From Deltaproteobacteria bacterium (GTDB taxonomy: Bacteria > Desulfobacterota > Desulfarculia > Adiutricales > Adiutricaceae), in the NCBI GenBank assembly GCA_031279155.1, contig JAITJB010000183.1, positions 1-31,127 of the forward strand: a DNA stretch of 31,127 nt, in the 5' to 3' direction. Positions 1 to 7,294 of this stretch are shown here, one piece after another. Made by a program: the position numbers and the translations under genes. How positions within the stretch are numbered: position 1 is the stretch's first letter; each line of letters begins with the position of its first letter. The notes beneath the pieces are model-generated. The model was not told the origin of the DNA, did no database searches, and worked only from the letters and a program-made list of their open reading frames with translations.

Positions 1-554
1 GCGCACATAAACACGTAGATGGACCTGCGCTGATACTCCAACGCGATCTCTCTGGCCTGCTCCTTGGTGGGAGCGGCGCCAACGATGGCCGCAAAACCAG
101 GGGCCGAGCCGTCGACAAACTGCACGCCGCGTTTACGGAAGACGGTGTCCTCAGCCGCGCCCAACCAGATCTTACCCTTATCGAGATCAACATCTTCGCT
201 GACCAGGTAGAAATCCGGATCTTCGACGTAACGGATGGCCTCAGTGACCTCTTCGGCCAAGATGGCGGCCATACCAGCGTCCAATAGGGGCCCGAGGTAG
301 GGGAGATAATTTAAACTTTTGACGTGGGGCGGCAAGAGCTTACGACAGACCTCCAGGGCCTTCTTAGCCTCGCCAAGGGTCTTAATGGGGAGACCCAATA
401 GAGAATAGATGATGGGCAGGTAATAAGCCGTGTTGGGAAACTCGAGCTTCTGGTCCGGCCCGTATTTTTCCAAGGCCTGGGCGTAAATACCCTCGGCCTT
501 TTGGACGATGTTGTAACCGCCTTGAATAGCGGCGAATGCTACTAACTTAGACAC
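1..554 (-). CDS. acsB: Acetyl-CoA synthase (CODH/ACS), N-terminal part, cut by the window edge
   Basis: The 184 visible codons begin MSKLVAFAAIQGG and match the N-terminal (CODH-contacting) domain of bacterial acetyl-CoA synthase. This is the subunit that condenses CO, a corrinoid-borne methyl group and CoA into acetyl-CoA at its nickel A-cluster. Recognisable stretches are PNTAYYLPIIYSLLG near residue 41 and FAAIVGAAPTKEQA near residue 153; the A-cluster domain lies outside the window. The start is GTG at 554, preceded by GGAGGG with 6 nt spacing. It is the last visible gene of the minus-strand acs operon, 90 nt after acsA, with a strong hairpin in the gap. Identification rests on remembered family sequence and on context. 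Confidence 0.93.
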   Translation of the reverse strand, partial: MSKLVAFAAIQGGYNIVQKAEGIYAQALEKYGPDQKLEFPNTAYYLPIIYSLLGLPIKTLGEAKKALEVCRKLLPPHVKSLNYLPYLGPLLDAGMAAILAEEVTEAIRYVEDPDFYLVSEDVDLDKGKIWLGAAEDTVFRKRGVQFVDGSAPGFAAIVGAAPTKEQAREIALEYQRRSIYVFMC

Positions 555-598
555 AGAGATCCCTCCGAAATAGTGTATGGTTCAACCTGGACTCCGCA

Positions 599-621
599 CC
601 GAGCCCCATTTTGGGGCTCGG
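599..621 (-). promoter_or_regulatory. Hairpin between acsA and acsB
   Basis: Perfect 9-bp inverted repeat, CCGAGCCCC and GGGGCTCGG, around a 5-nt loop, lying 3' of the acsA stop and 5' of the acsB ribosome-binding site. No T-run follows on the minus strand, so it is not a classical terminator. An mRNA processing or stability element that sets the acsA:acsB ratio is the likely role (inference). Confidence 0.6.
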
Positions 622-644
622 GCAGATAGTACTGAAGGTCAGGA

Positions 645-2660
645 TCAAGCAGCCTCGATCTTCTGGCGGTCGGCCATGTCCATCAAGACGCGCTCGCGCG
701 CTTTGTCGATGCCCAGGGCTTTGCGCTTAGAATCGATGTGGGCGATGATCTTGTGGGCAGCGAGGACTGGATCTGGTTCGTAGTCCCACTTGCCGCCGTA
801 GAGCTCTTCCATATCGACTTCGAGGTACTTTTTGACAATCGGTGAACCATTGATGGGCAACGAGACGCCCAACATAACGTACACACCGGAGGTTACGAAA
901 TACTGGCCAATACCGACGGCCTTCTCGCTCATCCAGCCAGGGGCCGCGCCAGCAGCCGGTAGGTCGGCTAGCTCTTTGCCTAAGCCGCCCGCCTTAATGA
1001 CCTCGCAAGCGGCGGTCAAAATGCGGGAGTTGTCCAGGCAGGAGCCCATGTGGAGGATTGGCGGGATACCAACGGTTTCGCAGACTTCAGCCAAGCCTGG
1101 GCCAGCGTAGACGGCCGCGGCCTCAGGGGTCAGTAGACCGGCTTTACCGCAGGCCATGGCCGAGCAGCCGGTGGTCAGAACGATGACATCGTTTTTGATA
1201 AGTTCCTTAATCAAGGCCAAGTGGACTTGATCGTGCTCCATCCTGGCGTTGTTGCAACCAACGACGCCACAAACGCCGCGGATACGGCCATTGATGATGT
1301 TGTCGTTTAGCGGCACGAAAGAACCACGGAAGGTACCGCCCAAGTGATACTTGATGGCCTCAGTGGAGAAGCCCACGACCATGCGGTTAGTATCAGAGGG
1401 GATGTTGACCTCGCCACGGTTGGGGAAGTTATCAGCGGCGATCTTGATGATCTCTTTGGCCTTGTTAAGAGCCTCGTGCTCCTCGAAGTTCACGTGTAAG
1501 GTGTTCTTGCCGGTGGCGCACTTGGCTATGGGCATGGTGGTGATGAACTTGGTGTGGAAGCACTCCGACACCTTGGCCAGGTTTTCCATGACGCACTGGA
1601 CATCGACGACCATGGCGTCGACAGCCCCGGTAACCACGGCCAGTTCTTGCTGCAGATAGTCGCCGGCAATGGGCATGCCGTGACGGACCAAGATCTCGTT
1701 AGCCGTACAGCACATACCAGCCACTACGTAGCCGGTAGCGCCCTTGCTGCGAGCGTACTCTTGCATTTCAGGAAGGTTAACGCCGCAAACGATCATTTCG
1801 GAGACTAGAGGATCGTGACCGTGAACAATGATGTTGACTTTGTCCCTAGACAAAACGCCTAGGTTGATCCGGCCCTGGTTGGGATAAGGCGTACCGAACA
1901 TGATGTCCTGGAGATCGGTAGCCATCATCGAGCCGCCCCAACCGTTACCTAAGGAGCAGCGGGCGCCCTGCTTTAACAGGTTCCTGTAATCCTGGTCAAC
2001 ACCCATGTGGGTGCGGTGCATGATTTCCACGACCTCACGGTCAATACCGCGGGGCTTAACGCCGTGCTTGGCCCAGCGATCCTGGGTGGGCTGAGGAGCA
2101 CGCTTAAGATAAATCATCTCGCCCTGCTGCTGGCCCCACTGGCCAAGAGCAATCTCGCCAACTTCAACGGCGATCTCCCACTTATCCCTGGGAACCTCGA
2201 CGCCGTCTTTCTCTACCGTCACCGGTATGTCATAGAAGCCAGCGACTTCGCGGAGTTTGATCTCATCTTTAATGGTGTAATCGTGGGCTTCACGGCGGGC
2301 CATAGCCAGGAAGGTTTCGGCAACGCTCCGACCGTGGTCAGAGTGGGAAGCGCAGCCAGCAGCCATCATCCTGATGAGGTTACGAGCTACGATGGTCTCA
2401 GGGGTAGCGCCGCAGAGACCGATGCGGGTATCAGGCTCAGTGCCTTCTTTGATTGCCTTAGTCATAGGCAAGCGACACGGGCCTTGGGAACAAACTTTAC
2501 AGCAGATGCCTTCGGTACCGATATTGCACTGCTTCATTTTGACCGCACGGTCGAAGATGGTTTCAATGCCCTTCGATTGCGCTAGATGCAACATTTTGAT
2601 CGTAGCGTTATCGACGGTTACCTCTTCGGGTACAGCCTGTTTGGTTGGGGTTTCTGCCAT
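645..2660 (-). CDS. acsA: Carbon monoxide dehydrogenase catalytic subunit of CODH/ACS
   Basis: Nickel-iron-sulfur CO dehydrogenase of 671 residues. It reduces CO2 to CO for the carbonyl branch and passes CO to AcsB. The N-terminal cysteines for clusters D and B are visible as C45, C53, C54, C57, C62 and C83. C-cluster and active-site motifs follow in order: HGHDPLVSEM, AGMCCTANE, VDVQCVMEN, GVVGCNNARMEHD, TTGCSAMACGKAG, HMGSCLDNSR and MSEKAVGIGQYFV (the conserved catalytic Lys region). All the expected cysteines and the histidine are present, so the enzyme should be functional. I chose ATG at 2660 because AAGGAG lies 9 nt before it; the in-frame ATG at 2678 overlaps that Shine-Dalgarno sequence. 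The gene sits between acsD1 and acsB in one operon. Confidence 0.96.
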   Translation of the reverse strand: MAETPTKQAVPEEVTVDNATIKMLHLAQSKGIETIFDRAVKMKQCNIGTEGICCKVCSQGPCRLPMTKAIKEGTEPDTRIGLCGATPETIVARNLIRMMAAGCASHSDHGRSVAETFLAMARREAHDYTIKDEIKLREVAGFYDIPVTVEKDGVEVPRDKWEIAVEVGEIALGQWGQQQGEMIYLKRAPQPTQDRWAKHGVKPRGIDREVVEIMHRTHMGVDQDYRNLLKQGARCSLGNGWGGSMMATDLQDIMFGTPYPNQGRINLGVLSRDKVNIIVHGHDPLVSEMIVCGVNLPEMQEYARSKGATGYVVAGMCCTANEILVRHGMPIAGDYLQQELAVVTGAVDAMVVDVQCVMENLAKVSECFHTKFITTMPIAKCATGKNTLHVNFEEHEALNKAKEIIKIAADNFPNRGEVNIPSDTNRMVVGFSTEAIKYHLGGTFRGSFVPLNDNIINGRIRGVCGVVGCNNARMEHDQVHLALIKELIKNDVIVLTTGCSAMACGKAGLLTPEAAAVYAGPGLAEVCETVGIPPILHMGSCLDNSRILTAACEVIKAGGLGKELADLPAAGAAPGWMSEKAVGIGQYFVTSGVYVMLGVSLPINGSPIVKKYLEVDMEELYGGKWDYEPDPVLAAHKIIAHIDSKRKALGIDKARERVLMDMADRQKIEAA

Positions 2661-2683
2661 TTTCCGGGACTCCTTCATGGAAT

Positions 2684-2705
2684 CCTCGCGCTTCTTTGTG
2701 CGAGG
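2684..2705 (-). promoter_or_regulatory. Hairpin upstream of the acsA ribosome-binding site
   Basis: CCTCGC and GCGAGG arms around a 10-nt loop, ending about 15 nt before the acsA Shine-Dalgarno sequence. It is the second of two stem-loops in the 150-nt acsD1-acsA gap. An RNA stability or translational role is inferred. Confidence 0.45.
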
Positions 2706-2764
2706 TCTATTGTATCAATGGCTCCCAAAAACCTCCTTGGGAAACCTGAGATTTAAGTAGGGTA

Positions 2765-2787
2765 CGGGTGCTAGCTAGTCTCACCCG
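2765..2787 (-). promoter_or_regulatory. Hairpin just after acsD1
   Basis: CGGGTG and CACCCG arms with an 11-nt loop that itself contains the palindrome CTAGCTAG, starting 24 nt after the acsD1 stop. No U-tract follows, so it is more likely a 3'-end protecting or processing hairpin than a terminator. Confidence 0.45.
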
Positions 2788-2810
2788 CGTTTGCTCTCCA
2801 AAGGGAAACA

Positions 2811-2921
2811 TCAGTAACGTGGTATCCTCATGTGGACGCGATCCAGCTCATTGATGATCTGGTTACTGACGATTTCCTCGGGTTTCTCAACCACCAGAGT
2901 TTGGCTCTCTTGGGCTGTCAT
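2811..2921 (-). CDS. Possible internally initiated 36-residue protein from the acsD1 3' end
   Basis: In frame with the end of acsD1, ATG at 2921 is preceded by AAGGAG at 2930-2935 with 8 nt spacing. This is a better initiation site than the TTG of the full gene. The product would begin MTAQESQTLVVEKPEE and end HMRIPRY, exactly the non-repetitive C-terminal segment. It could be made as a separate peptide as well as forming the end of the long protein, or it could be the relic of a small gene that fused to acsD through the repeat. I do not recognise the sequence. Confidence 0.3.
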   Translation of the reverse strand: MTAQESQTLVVEKPEEIVSNQIINELDRVHMRIPRY

Positions 2922-4544
2922 GACTCTTTCTCCTTTTTTGGTATCCCTAACTGGTTTAGGTGGGGACGCCGGTTTTTGATCTGCTTGGCTATCAGCGGCT
3001 TTGGCCTTGGCTTCCTCAGCTGCTTTAGCTTTAGCCTTAGCTTCGGCATCTGCTTTAGCTTTGGCGTCGGCTGCGGCCTTAGCCTTGGCTTCGGCATCTG
3101 CTTTGGCTTTGGCGTCTGCTTCGGCCTTGGCTTTAGCATCAGCTGCGGCCTTGGCTTTGGCTTCTTCTTCGGCTTTGGCTTTGGCCTTGGCTTCGGCTTC
3201 AGCTGCGGCTTTGGCTTTAGCTTCTTCCTCTGCTTTGGCCTTGGCTTCTTCTTCGGCCTTGGCTTTGGCTTCGGCTTCAGCTGCGGCTTTGGCCTTGGCT
3301 TCTTCCTCTGCTTTGGCCTTGGCTTTGGCCTCGGCATCAGCTGCGGCCTTGGCCTTGGCTTCTTCATCGGCTTTGGCTTTGGCCTCTTTTTCGGCCTTGG
3401 CCTTAGCTTCATCAGCCTTGGGTTCAGCAGCTTTTGGTTCCGCAGCCTTAGGTTCAGCGGCTTTGGGTTCGGCGGCTTTGGCTTCGGCTGCTTTTGGTTC
3501 AGCAGCTTTGGCCTCAGCTGCGGCTTTGGGTTCCGCCTTGATGTCGGCAATGCTTGAAAGATCCGTTATGGGAACATCAAGCTTGACATCACCCGAGGGT
3601 GCTCCGCCGTCAGATACCAAGTCTATATATTCACGAACCAGTTTCAGAGAAGTTGGATGGGCCATTACCAAAAGGCTGGATCCAGCGCTTAAAAGTGATA
3701 CGGCTTCGGTAACTTCCATGAGGACGCCACGTGAGAGCTGGTCGCCCAGGGTCGGATATTCGGCGGTTAGTTGGTTGACCTCCTTAAGCTTCCAAATCTC
3801 CTCGCCCAAGATATTGATGATAGGCTGTTGGAGTTTGTCGTCTTTCTGTATCAAGGCGGCCATGTTAATACGTTCCATAACCGAGTAGCAGTATTCCATC
3901 CCGTAGCCTATACCACCGGTGTTGGGATCGATTAAGATTCTATCGGTGGTAATGCCTAGATCCATTAACAAGATGTTGAGCTGCTTGGCCAGGTTGACGT
4001 CGATGGGGGTACGGGCGATAACAGAGTGCCCGTAGGCTAGGGCTTGAGCGCCGACTTGTTTGTAGTTTTTGTCGGTGACTGGGCCCAAAATAAGTTTTTT
4101 GTCAGAAAACTTCTCAGCTACAGCGGATAAGGTATCTTTGTCCTTGTCAGGATTGTCAACACCAAAAACAATGACCGGAACATTTACGGCCTCCAGAACC
4201 TTGGCCGTAGCTGCGATGGCCTCTTGAGGTCCTGTGTTTAGGTCATTGGGGTCGGAACTCTTCAAATGAAGGGAAATCAAATCAGCGCCGTATTCAACGG
4301 CTTTCTTGGCCCAAGCTCCAGGGTCGCCTAAGCAGCCCGCGTAGGCTTCAGCCAAGGGAGGGGCGAAAGATTCGCCCGGGTCCATGTCCCACACTTGAAG
4401 ACCCAATTTAGGTTTATTGGGAAGTGCGCCTTCAAAGTCATGAAAAGGGTAGGCCGCTTGACCGCCTAACAGGACTTTACTCACCCCAAGGGGTGTTTGG
4501 TTGATGTTTCCAGCATATTTGACGGTATTAATTTGGAAGGCCAA
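2811..4544 (-). CDS. acsD: Corrinoid iron-sulfur protein small subunit (AcsD/CdhD) with a long Ala/Lys/Glu tail
   Basis: 577 residues from a TTG start at 4544 with GGAGG 5 nt upstream. Residues 1-330 form the CdhD/AcsD TIM-barrel domain, with conserved stretches ISLHLKSSDPND, FGVDNPDKDKDT and DPNTGGIGYGMEYCYSVMER. This subunit pairs with AcsC to carry the methyl group to acetyl-CoA synthase. Family members are usually about 310-330 residues, so the C-terminus is a large extension. Residues 336-517 are almost only A, K, E, P and D (AAEPKAAEPK-type, then AKAKAEEEAKAKAAA-type repeats resembling the TolA helix). A non-repetitive end of about 60 residues follows and finishes HMRIPRY. The upstream paralogue lacks all of this. 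A tether, a long charged helix or a docking arm within the CODH/ACS complex is inferred; function is unknown. Confidence 0.9.
   Translation of the reverse strand: MAFQINTVKYAGNINQTPLGVSKVLLGGQAAYPFHDFEGALPNKPKLGLQVWDMDPGESFAPPLAEAYAGCLGDPGAWAKKAVEYGADLISLHLKSSDPNDLNTGPQEAIAATAKVLEAVNVPVIVFGVDNPDKDKDTLSAVAEKFSDKKLILGPVTDKNYKQVGAQALAYGHSVIARTPIDVNLAKQLNILLMDLGITTDRILIDPNTGGIGYGMEYCYSVMERINMAALIQKDDKLQQPIINILGEEIWKLKEVNQLTAEYPTLGDQLSRGVLMEVTEAVSLLSAGSSLLVMAHPTSLKLVREYIDLVSDGGAPSGDVKLDVPITDLSSIADIKAEPKAAAEAKAAEPKAAEAKAAEPKAAEPKAAEPKAAEPKADEAKAKAEKEAKAKADEEAKAKAAADAEAKAKAKAEEEAKAKAAAEAEAKAKAEEEAKAKAEEEAKAKAAAEAEAKAKAKAEEEAKAKAAADAKAKAEADAKAKADAEAKAKAAADAKAKADAEAKAKAKAAEEAKAKAADSQADQKPASPPKPVRDTKKGERVMTAQESQTLVVEKPEEIVSNQIINELDRVHMRIPRY
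2994..3539 (-). repeat. Low-complexity Ala/Lys/Glu-coding repeat in acsD1
   Basis: About 546 bp of degenerate GCx AAx GCx GAx codon repeats (seen on the plus strand as GCTTTGGC, CTTGGCTTC and similar). Two blocks can be told apart: a proximal AAEPK block (about residues 336-376) and a distal AKAKAEEE/AKAKAAADAE block (about 377-517). Synonymous codons vary between units, which points to an old, selected protein repeat rather than recent slippage. Repeats of this kind cause large spurious reading frames on the other frames and strand. Confidence 0.9.
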
Positions 4545-4593
4545 ATTTTCCTCCAGAAAAAATCCCGACTAATTACTTGGCGCACTTTGTACA

Positions 4594-4632
4594 GAATTGT
4601 CAATCTTACTTGGTGCCTTAAACTGACAATTC
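4594..4632 (-). promoter_or_regulatory. Inverted repeat in the acsD2-acsD1 gap
   Basis: Perfect 9-bp arms GAATTGTCA and TGACAATTC with a 21-nt spacer in the 117-nt gap between the two acsD genes. The motif TTACTTGG followed by C/T and GC occurs twice nearby (about 4573 and 4606). It could be an mRNA stem-loop or an operator. A TTGACA on the minus strand overlaps one arm, but no good -10 lies at the right distance. Confidence 0.5.
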
Positions 4633-4661
4633 CCGGCCCTTTTTTGGCTCAATCCCTATAA

Positions 4662-5654
4662 CTAAGCCAAAGAGATTATGGGAACTTCGGGCAGTCCCTC
4701 CCCAGGGGCGGCGCCGCCGTCAGACACCAGGTTTATATATTCACGAACCATTTTCAAAGAGGTCGGATGGGCTAAAATCAGAAGGCTCGAGCCTGCGGAC
4801 AGAAGGGAAACCGCCTCCGTTACCTCCATGAGGACGCCGCGACATTGCTGGTCGCCCAGGGTCGGATGATCAGATGTTGGTTGATTAGCTTCCTTGGTCT
4901 TCCAGATCTCCTCGCCCAAAATGTTGATAATGGGCTGCTGGAGTTTGTCGTCCTGCTGGATCAAGGCCGCCATGTTGATACGTTCCATTACCGAGTAGCA
5001 GTATTCCATCCCGTAACCGATACCGCCGGTGTTGGGGTCGATGAGAATCTTATCGTTGGTGATGCCGAGATCCATCAATAAGATGTTGAGCTGCTTGGCC
5101 AGGTTAACGTCGATAGGGGTGCGAGCGATAACCGAGTGCCCGTAGGCTAGAGCTTGAGCACCGATCTGTTTATAGTTTTTGTCAGTAACTGGTCCTAAGA
5201 TCAGGTTTTTGCCGGAGAATTTCTCGGCTACGGCCGATAAGGTTTCCTTGTCCTTGTCGGTGTTGTCAACTCCGAAGACGACAACCGGAACATCGACAGC
5301 ATCTAAAACCTTACCTACGGAGACAATAGCCTCGGCCGGGCCGGTATTCTTGTCATTGGGATCTGAGCTCTTCAAGTGCAAAGAGATGACGTCAGCCCCA
5401 TATTCAACAGCTTTTTTCGCCCAGGCGCCCGGATCATCGAGTACACCAGCGTAGGCGGCAGCCAAGGGGGGCGGGAAAGCCTCACCTGGGTTAATATCCC
5501 AGACTTGAAGGCCGAGCTTCTGTTTGTTGGGCAGGACGCCCTCAAAGTCATGGAACGCGTAGGCCGCTTGGCCGCCAAGTTTAACTTTCTTGGCCCCTAG
5601 CGGAGTTTCATTGATTTTACCGGTATACTTGACGGTATTGATCTGAAAAGGCAA
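4662..5654 (-). CDS. acsD: Corrinoid iron-sulfur protein small subunit, standard-length paralogue
   Basis: 330 residues, about three quarters identical to the core of the following gene, which makes a tandem duplication of AcsD. It contains ISLHLKSSDPND, FGVDNTDKDKETL and DPNTGGIGYGMEYCYSVMER and stops at PEVPIISLA with no tail. I chose TTG at 5654 because it has AGGAGGTG immediately upstream and aligns with the TTG start of the paralogue (both read xFQINTVKY). A longer frame back to a GTG at 5780 would add 42 residues unlike the family. It is the first gene of the acs operon, behind a long leader. With AcsC (not in the window) it would form the corrinoid protein that carries the methyl group. 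Confidence 0.93.
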   Translation of the reverse strand: MPFQINTVKYTGKINETPLGAKKVKLGGQAAYAFHDFEGVLPNKQKLGLQVWDINPGEAFPPPLAAAYAGVLDDPGAWAKKAVEYGADVISLHLKSSDPNDKNTGPAEAIVSVGKVLDAVDVPVVVFGVDNTDKDKETLSAVAEKFSGKNLILGPVTDKNYKQIGAQALAYGHSVIARTPIDVNLAKQLNILLMDLGITNDKILIDPNTGGIGYGMEYCYSVMERINMAALIQQDDKLQQPIINILGEEIWKTKEANQPTSDHPTLGDQQCRGVLMEVTEAVSLLSAGSSLLILAHPTSLKMVREYINLVSDGGAAPGEGLPEVPIISLA

Positions 5655-6196
5655 AATCCACCTCCTGGAATCGCCGGCCTTGTCCTGGCCTTCGGCTGCT
5701 GCAAAAAAAATCGGCTCTAAAAAACGGCTCTCTTTTTTCGGCGATGGCCGTCGACCGGCCAACCCTGGGAATGTATCCACTCCGGTTTAGACTGAAAACA
5801 ATCCAATTATCAACTTGCGTTTCACCAGCTTTTCTTTAAGCACCGTTTTTAGCTTTTTAGTAGCTTACCATCAAAAAACAGTCAAAAAACAGACCTTTTT
5901 TTGCTTTATTCTGGTAGATACAGTACTAATGGGCTCGTATCTCCAAAATAGATGGTGCGGGCTTAATTGGCGGGTTCAAGCTAAATACCACTGTCGGCTT
6001 ACATGGTACTTAGGTTGGGATTGGACTTAAGCCGTTAAACTTAAGGCTTTCCCCTAAAGCCAAACCCCTTGGAACTCGGGGGCCAGCTAAAAGCAATTTC
6101 TTGAAATTCCGCTGAGTTACATTATTAAAGCGCCTAATTTACCCTATTCGGGCCGCTGGTCTTAAGGCTCTTTGGCAACTCACTTTTAAAGTGGTA
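5655..6196 (-). other. Long 5' leader of the acs operon
   Basis: About 540 nt lie between the predicted upstream start point (about 6196) and acsD2, with no convincing gene. On the minus strand it holds several stem-loops: CACTTT-T-AAAGTG at 6181-6193 right at the 5' end, CCCC/GGGG arms near 6066-6082, GGCTTT/AAAGCC near 6044-6060, an AGATAC/GTATCT pair near 5916-5942, and an 11-nt direct repeat CTGTTTTTTGA x2 near 5872-5893. I could not match it to the cobalamin, THF or other riboswitch consensus I know, but a structured leader is plausible. Confidence 0.4.
5786..5813 (-). promoter_or_regulatory. Possible second acs promoter, closer to acsD2
   Basis: TTGATA (5808-5813), 16 bp, TCTAAA (5786-5791), with a start point near 5780 and a leader of about 125 nt. 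The -10 is only a 4/6 match, so this is weaker than the promoter at 6203-6231. Confidence 0.3.
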
Positions 6197-6202
6197 ACGA
6201 TT

Positions 6203-6231
6203 ATATTACCCGCTGGTGAATCATTTGTCAA
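6203..6231 (-). promoter_or_regulatory. Sigma-70 promoter of the acs operon
   Basis: TTGACA (6226-6231), exactly 17 bp, TAATAT (6203-6208), reading towards acsD2. The -35 is a perfect match and the -10 a close one. The predicted start point is near 6196. It lies in the gap after the ABC permease gene, which runs in the same direction. Confidence 0.7.
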
Positions 6232-6237
6232 GTCATT

Positions 6238-6289
6238 ATTTTATCCTGACACTCCTGGAGGTCTTAGAAATCGACCGACAGGATAAAAT
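6238..6289 (-). promoter_or_regulatory. 11-bp inverted repeat just upstream of the acs promoter
   Basis: Perfect arms ATTTTATCCTG (6238-6248) and CAGGATAAAAT (6279-6289), centres 41 bp apart (about four helical turns). They lie immediately upstream of the -35, at roughly -47 and -88 from the predicted start. This position suits a dimeric activator that loops or binds co-operatively. The arms are AT-rich and no U-tract follows, so a terminator for the ABC genes is less likely. Confidence 0.5.
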
Positions 6290-6322
6290 TCGATTAACCA
6301 ACCAAAATAACAAACTTTTTTC

Positions 6323-7294
6323 TTAGGCTGAACGGACTTCTTGTTTTACGAAGACTAAATAAGATCCCAGAAAAGTGGCTAGCGAAAAGGCTATTAGGAC
6401 CAATAAATCCGGGATAGCTAAAATTAGAGACTGGGCTACGGACAGGACGCCCTGAAACCTGTTTAAAAGAAGGCGATCTAAGCGGCTCATCGTTGAAAGC
6501 CTCAAGGCCTGCTCGCTCCCACGGTGGGTGGGGTCGAGCATGATGACGGCAGCCTCGCCAAAAAGGGCCGGCGGAGAAGCCAAGGAAAATAGCCGGCTTA
6601 CGTGATCGTAGGCGGCCAGTTCTTCGGCCCTAGGTCTGGCCGGATCTTCCAATGGGGTAAGAGCCGCCGCCGCTGTTTGACCTAGAACCGGTACAAAAAA
6701 CCCAAGCAAGATCCAGACGACCGCTGCCGCCAGAGCCGAAGTCGCTACCGAGCGGAAGGCGATGGAGGCTAAAATGGCCAGGCCCAACCAAAAGCCTAAG
6801 TAGACGACGCTCATGAGCCAGAAGATGGCCAGCCGTGCTAACTCCCCTATTGTGGGAACCAAACCCACGCCCGTCATCCCCAATCCAGTTAAAATTAAGA
6901 ATAAGGCTGTCAAAAGGACGCCAATGGTTATTAAGCCGGCCAGGTATTTGCCTAATATGACCTCGTCGCGGTAGACCGGCTGAGCCAAAATCTTAGACAA
7001 GGTCCCCTGGTTGCGCTCGCGGTTAATGGCGTCAAAACCCAAAATCAGTCCCACAAGTGGACCAAAGAGGGCCATAATGGCCGTAAGCGGCATAAAGGCC
7101 CCAGGCGCCGTAAATAAGAGCAAAAAGGTCCGGTCCCTTAGAAGATATCCGCCGCCGCCGGCTAAGACCTCGCGAATGCCTTGGCCGGCTAAAAAGACCC
7201 CTAAAAAAGAGATCATAAAGACCAGCGACATTAGAAGCATAAAACGAGTTGACCCAAAGTGGTCGGCCAATTCCTTGCGGATAATCGCCTTCAA
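6323..7294 (-). CDS. ABC-2 type transporter permease
   Basis: 323-residue membrane protein with about six hydrophobic segments, starting MKAIIRKELADHFGSTRF, the usual opening of ABC-2 exporter permeases. The motif AINRERNQGTLSKILAQPVYRDEVILGKYL (residues about 90-120, cytoplasmic side) is typical of the NatB/NosY-like group. A large extracytoplasmic loop lies around residues 210-285. Its start overlaps the end of the ATPase gene by 4 bp, so the two are translationally coupled and form one exporter. The substrate cannot be read from the sequence. Confidence 0.85.
   Translation of the reverse strand: MKAIIRKELADHFGSTRFMLLMSLVFMISFLGVFLAGQGIREVLAGGGGYLLRDRTFLLLFTAPGAFMPLTAIMALFGPLVGLILGFDAINRERNQGTLSKILAQPVYRDEVILGKYLAGLITIGVLLTALFLILTGLGMTGVGLVPTIGELARLAIFWLMSVVYLGFWLGLAILASIAFRSVATSALAAAVVWILLGFFVPVLGQTAAAALTPLEDPARPRAEELAAYDHVSRLFSLASPPALFGEAAVIMLDPTHRGSEQALRLSTMSRLDRLLLNRFQGVLSVAQSLILAIPDLLVLIAFSLATFLGSYLVFVKQEVRSA

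Noticed and set aside
577..2760. Plus-strand open frames opposite acsA
   Set aside because: They are shadows of the conserved CODH gene, with no ribosome-binding sites or family resemblance.
2832..3888. Long open frames opposite and within the acsD1 repeat (about 210-295 residues)
   Set aside because: They translate the low-complexity repeat in other frames (ALALASA- or FGFGLGF-like strings). The AcsD frame has the homologous domain, the ribosome-binding site and the operon context.
4578..4608. Separate promoter for acsD1 (TTGACA inside the 4594-4632 repeat)
   Set aside because: No -10 element at 16-18 bp; the nearest TA-rich hexamer is about 22 bp away.
5655..5780. Extension of acsD2 to a GTG at 5780
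   Set aside because: It adds 42 residues absent from the family and from the paralogue. TTG at 5654 has an excellent AGGAGGTG sequence.
5655..6196. Cobalamin or other known riboswitch in the acs leader
   Set aside because: A CCACTG-like string occurs (on the plus strand, i.e. the wrong strand), but no B12 box or other consensus core could be traced.
6238..6289. Inverted repeat as the terminator of the ABC exporter operon
   Set aside because: The stem is AT-rich with a 30-nt loop and has no U-tract. Its position relative to the promoter suits regulator binding better.
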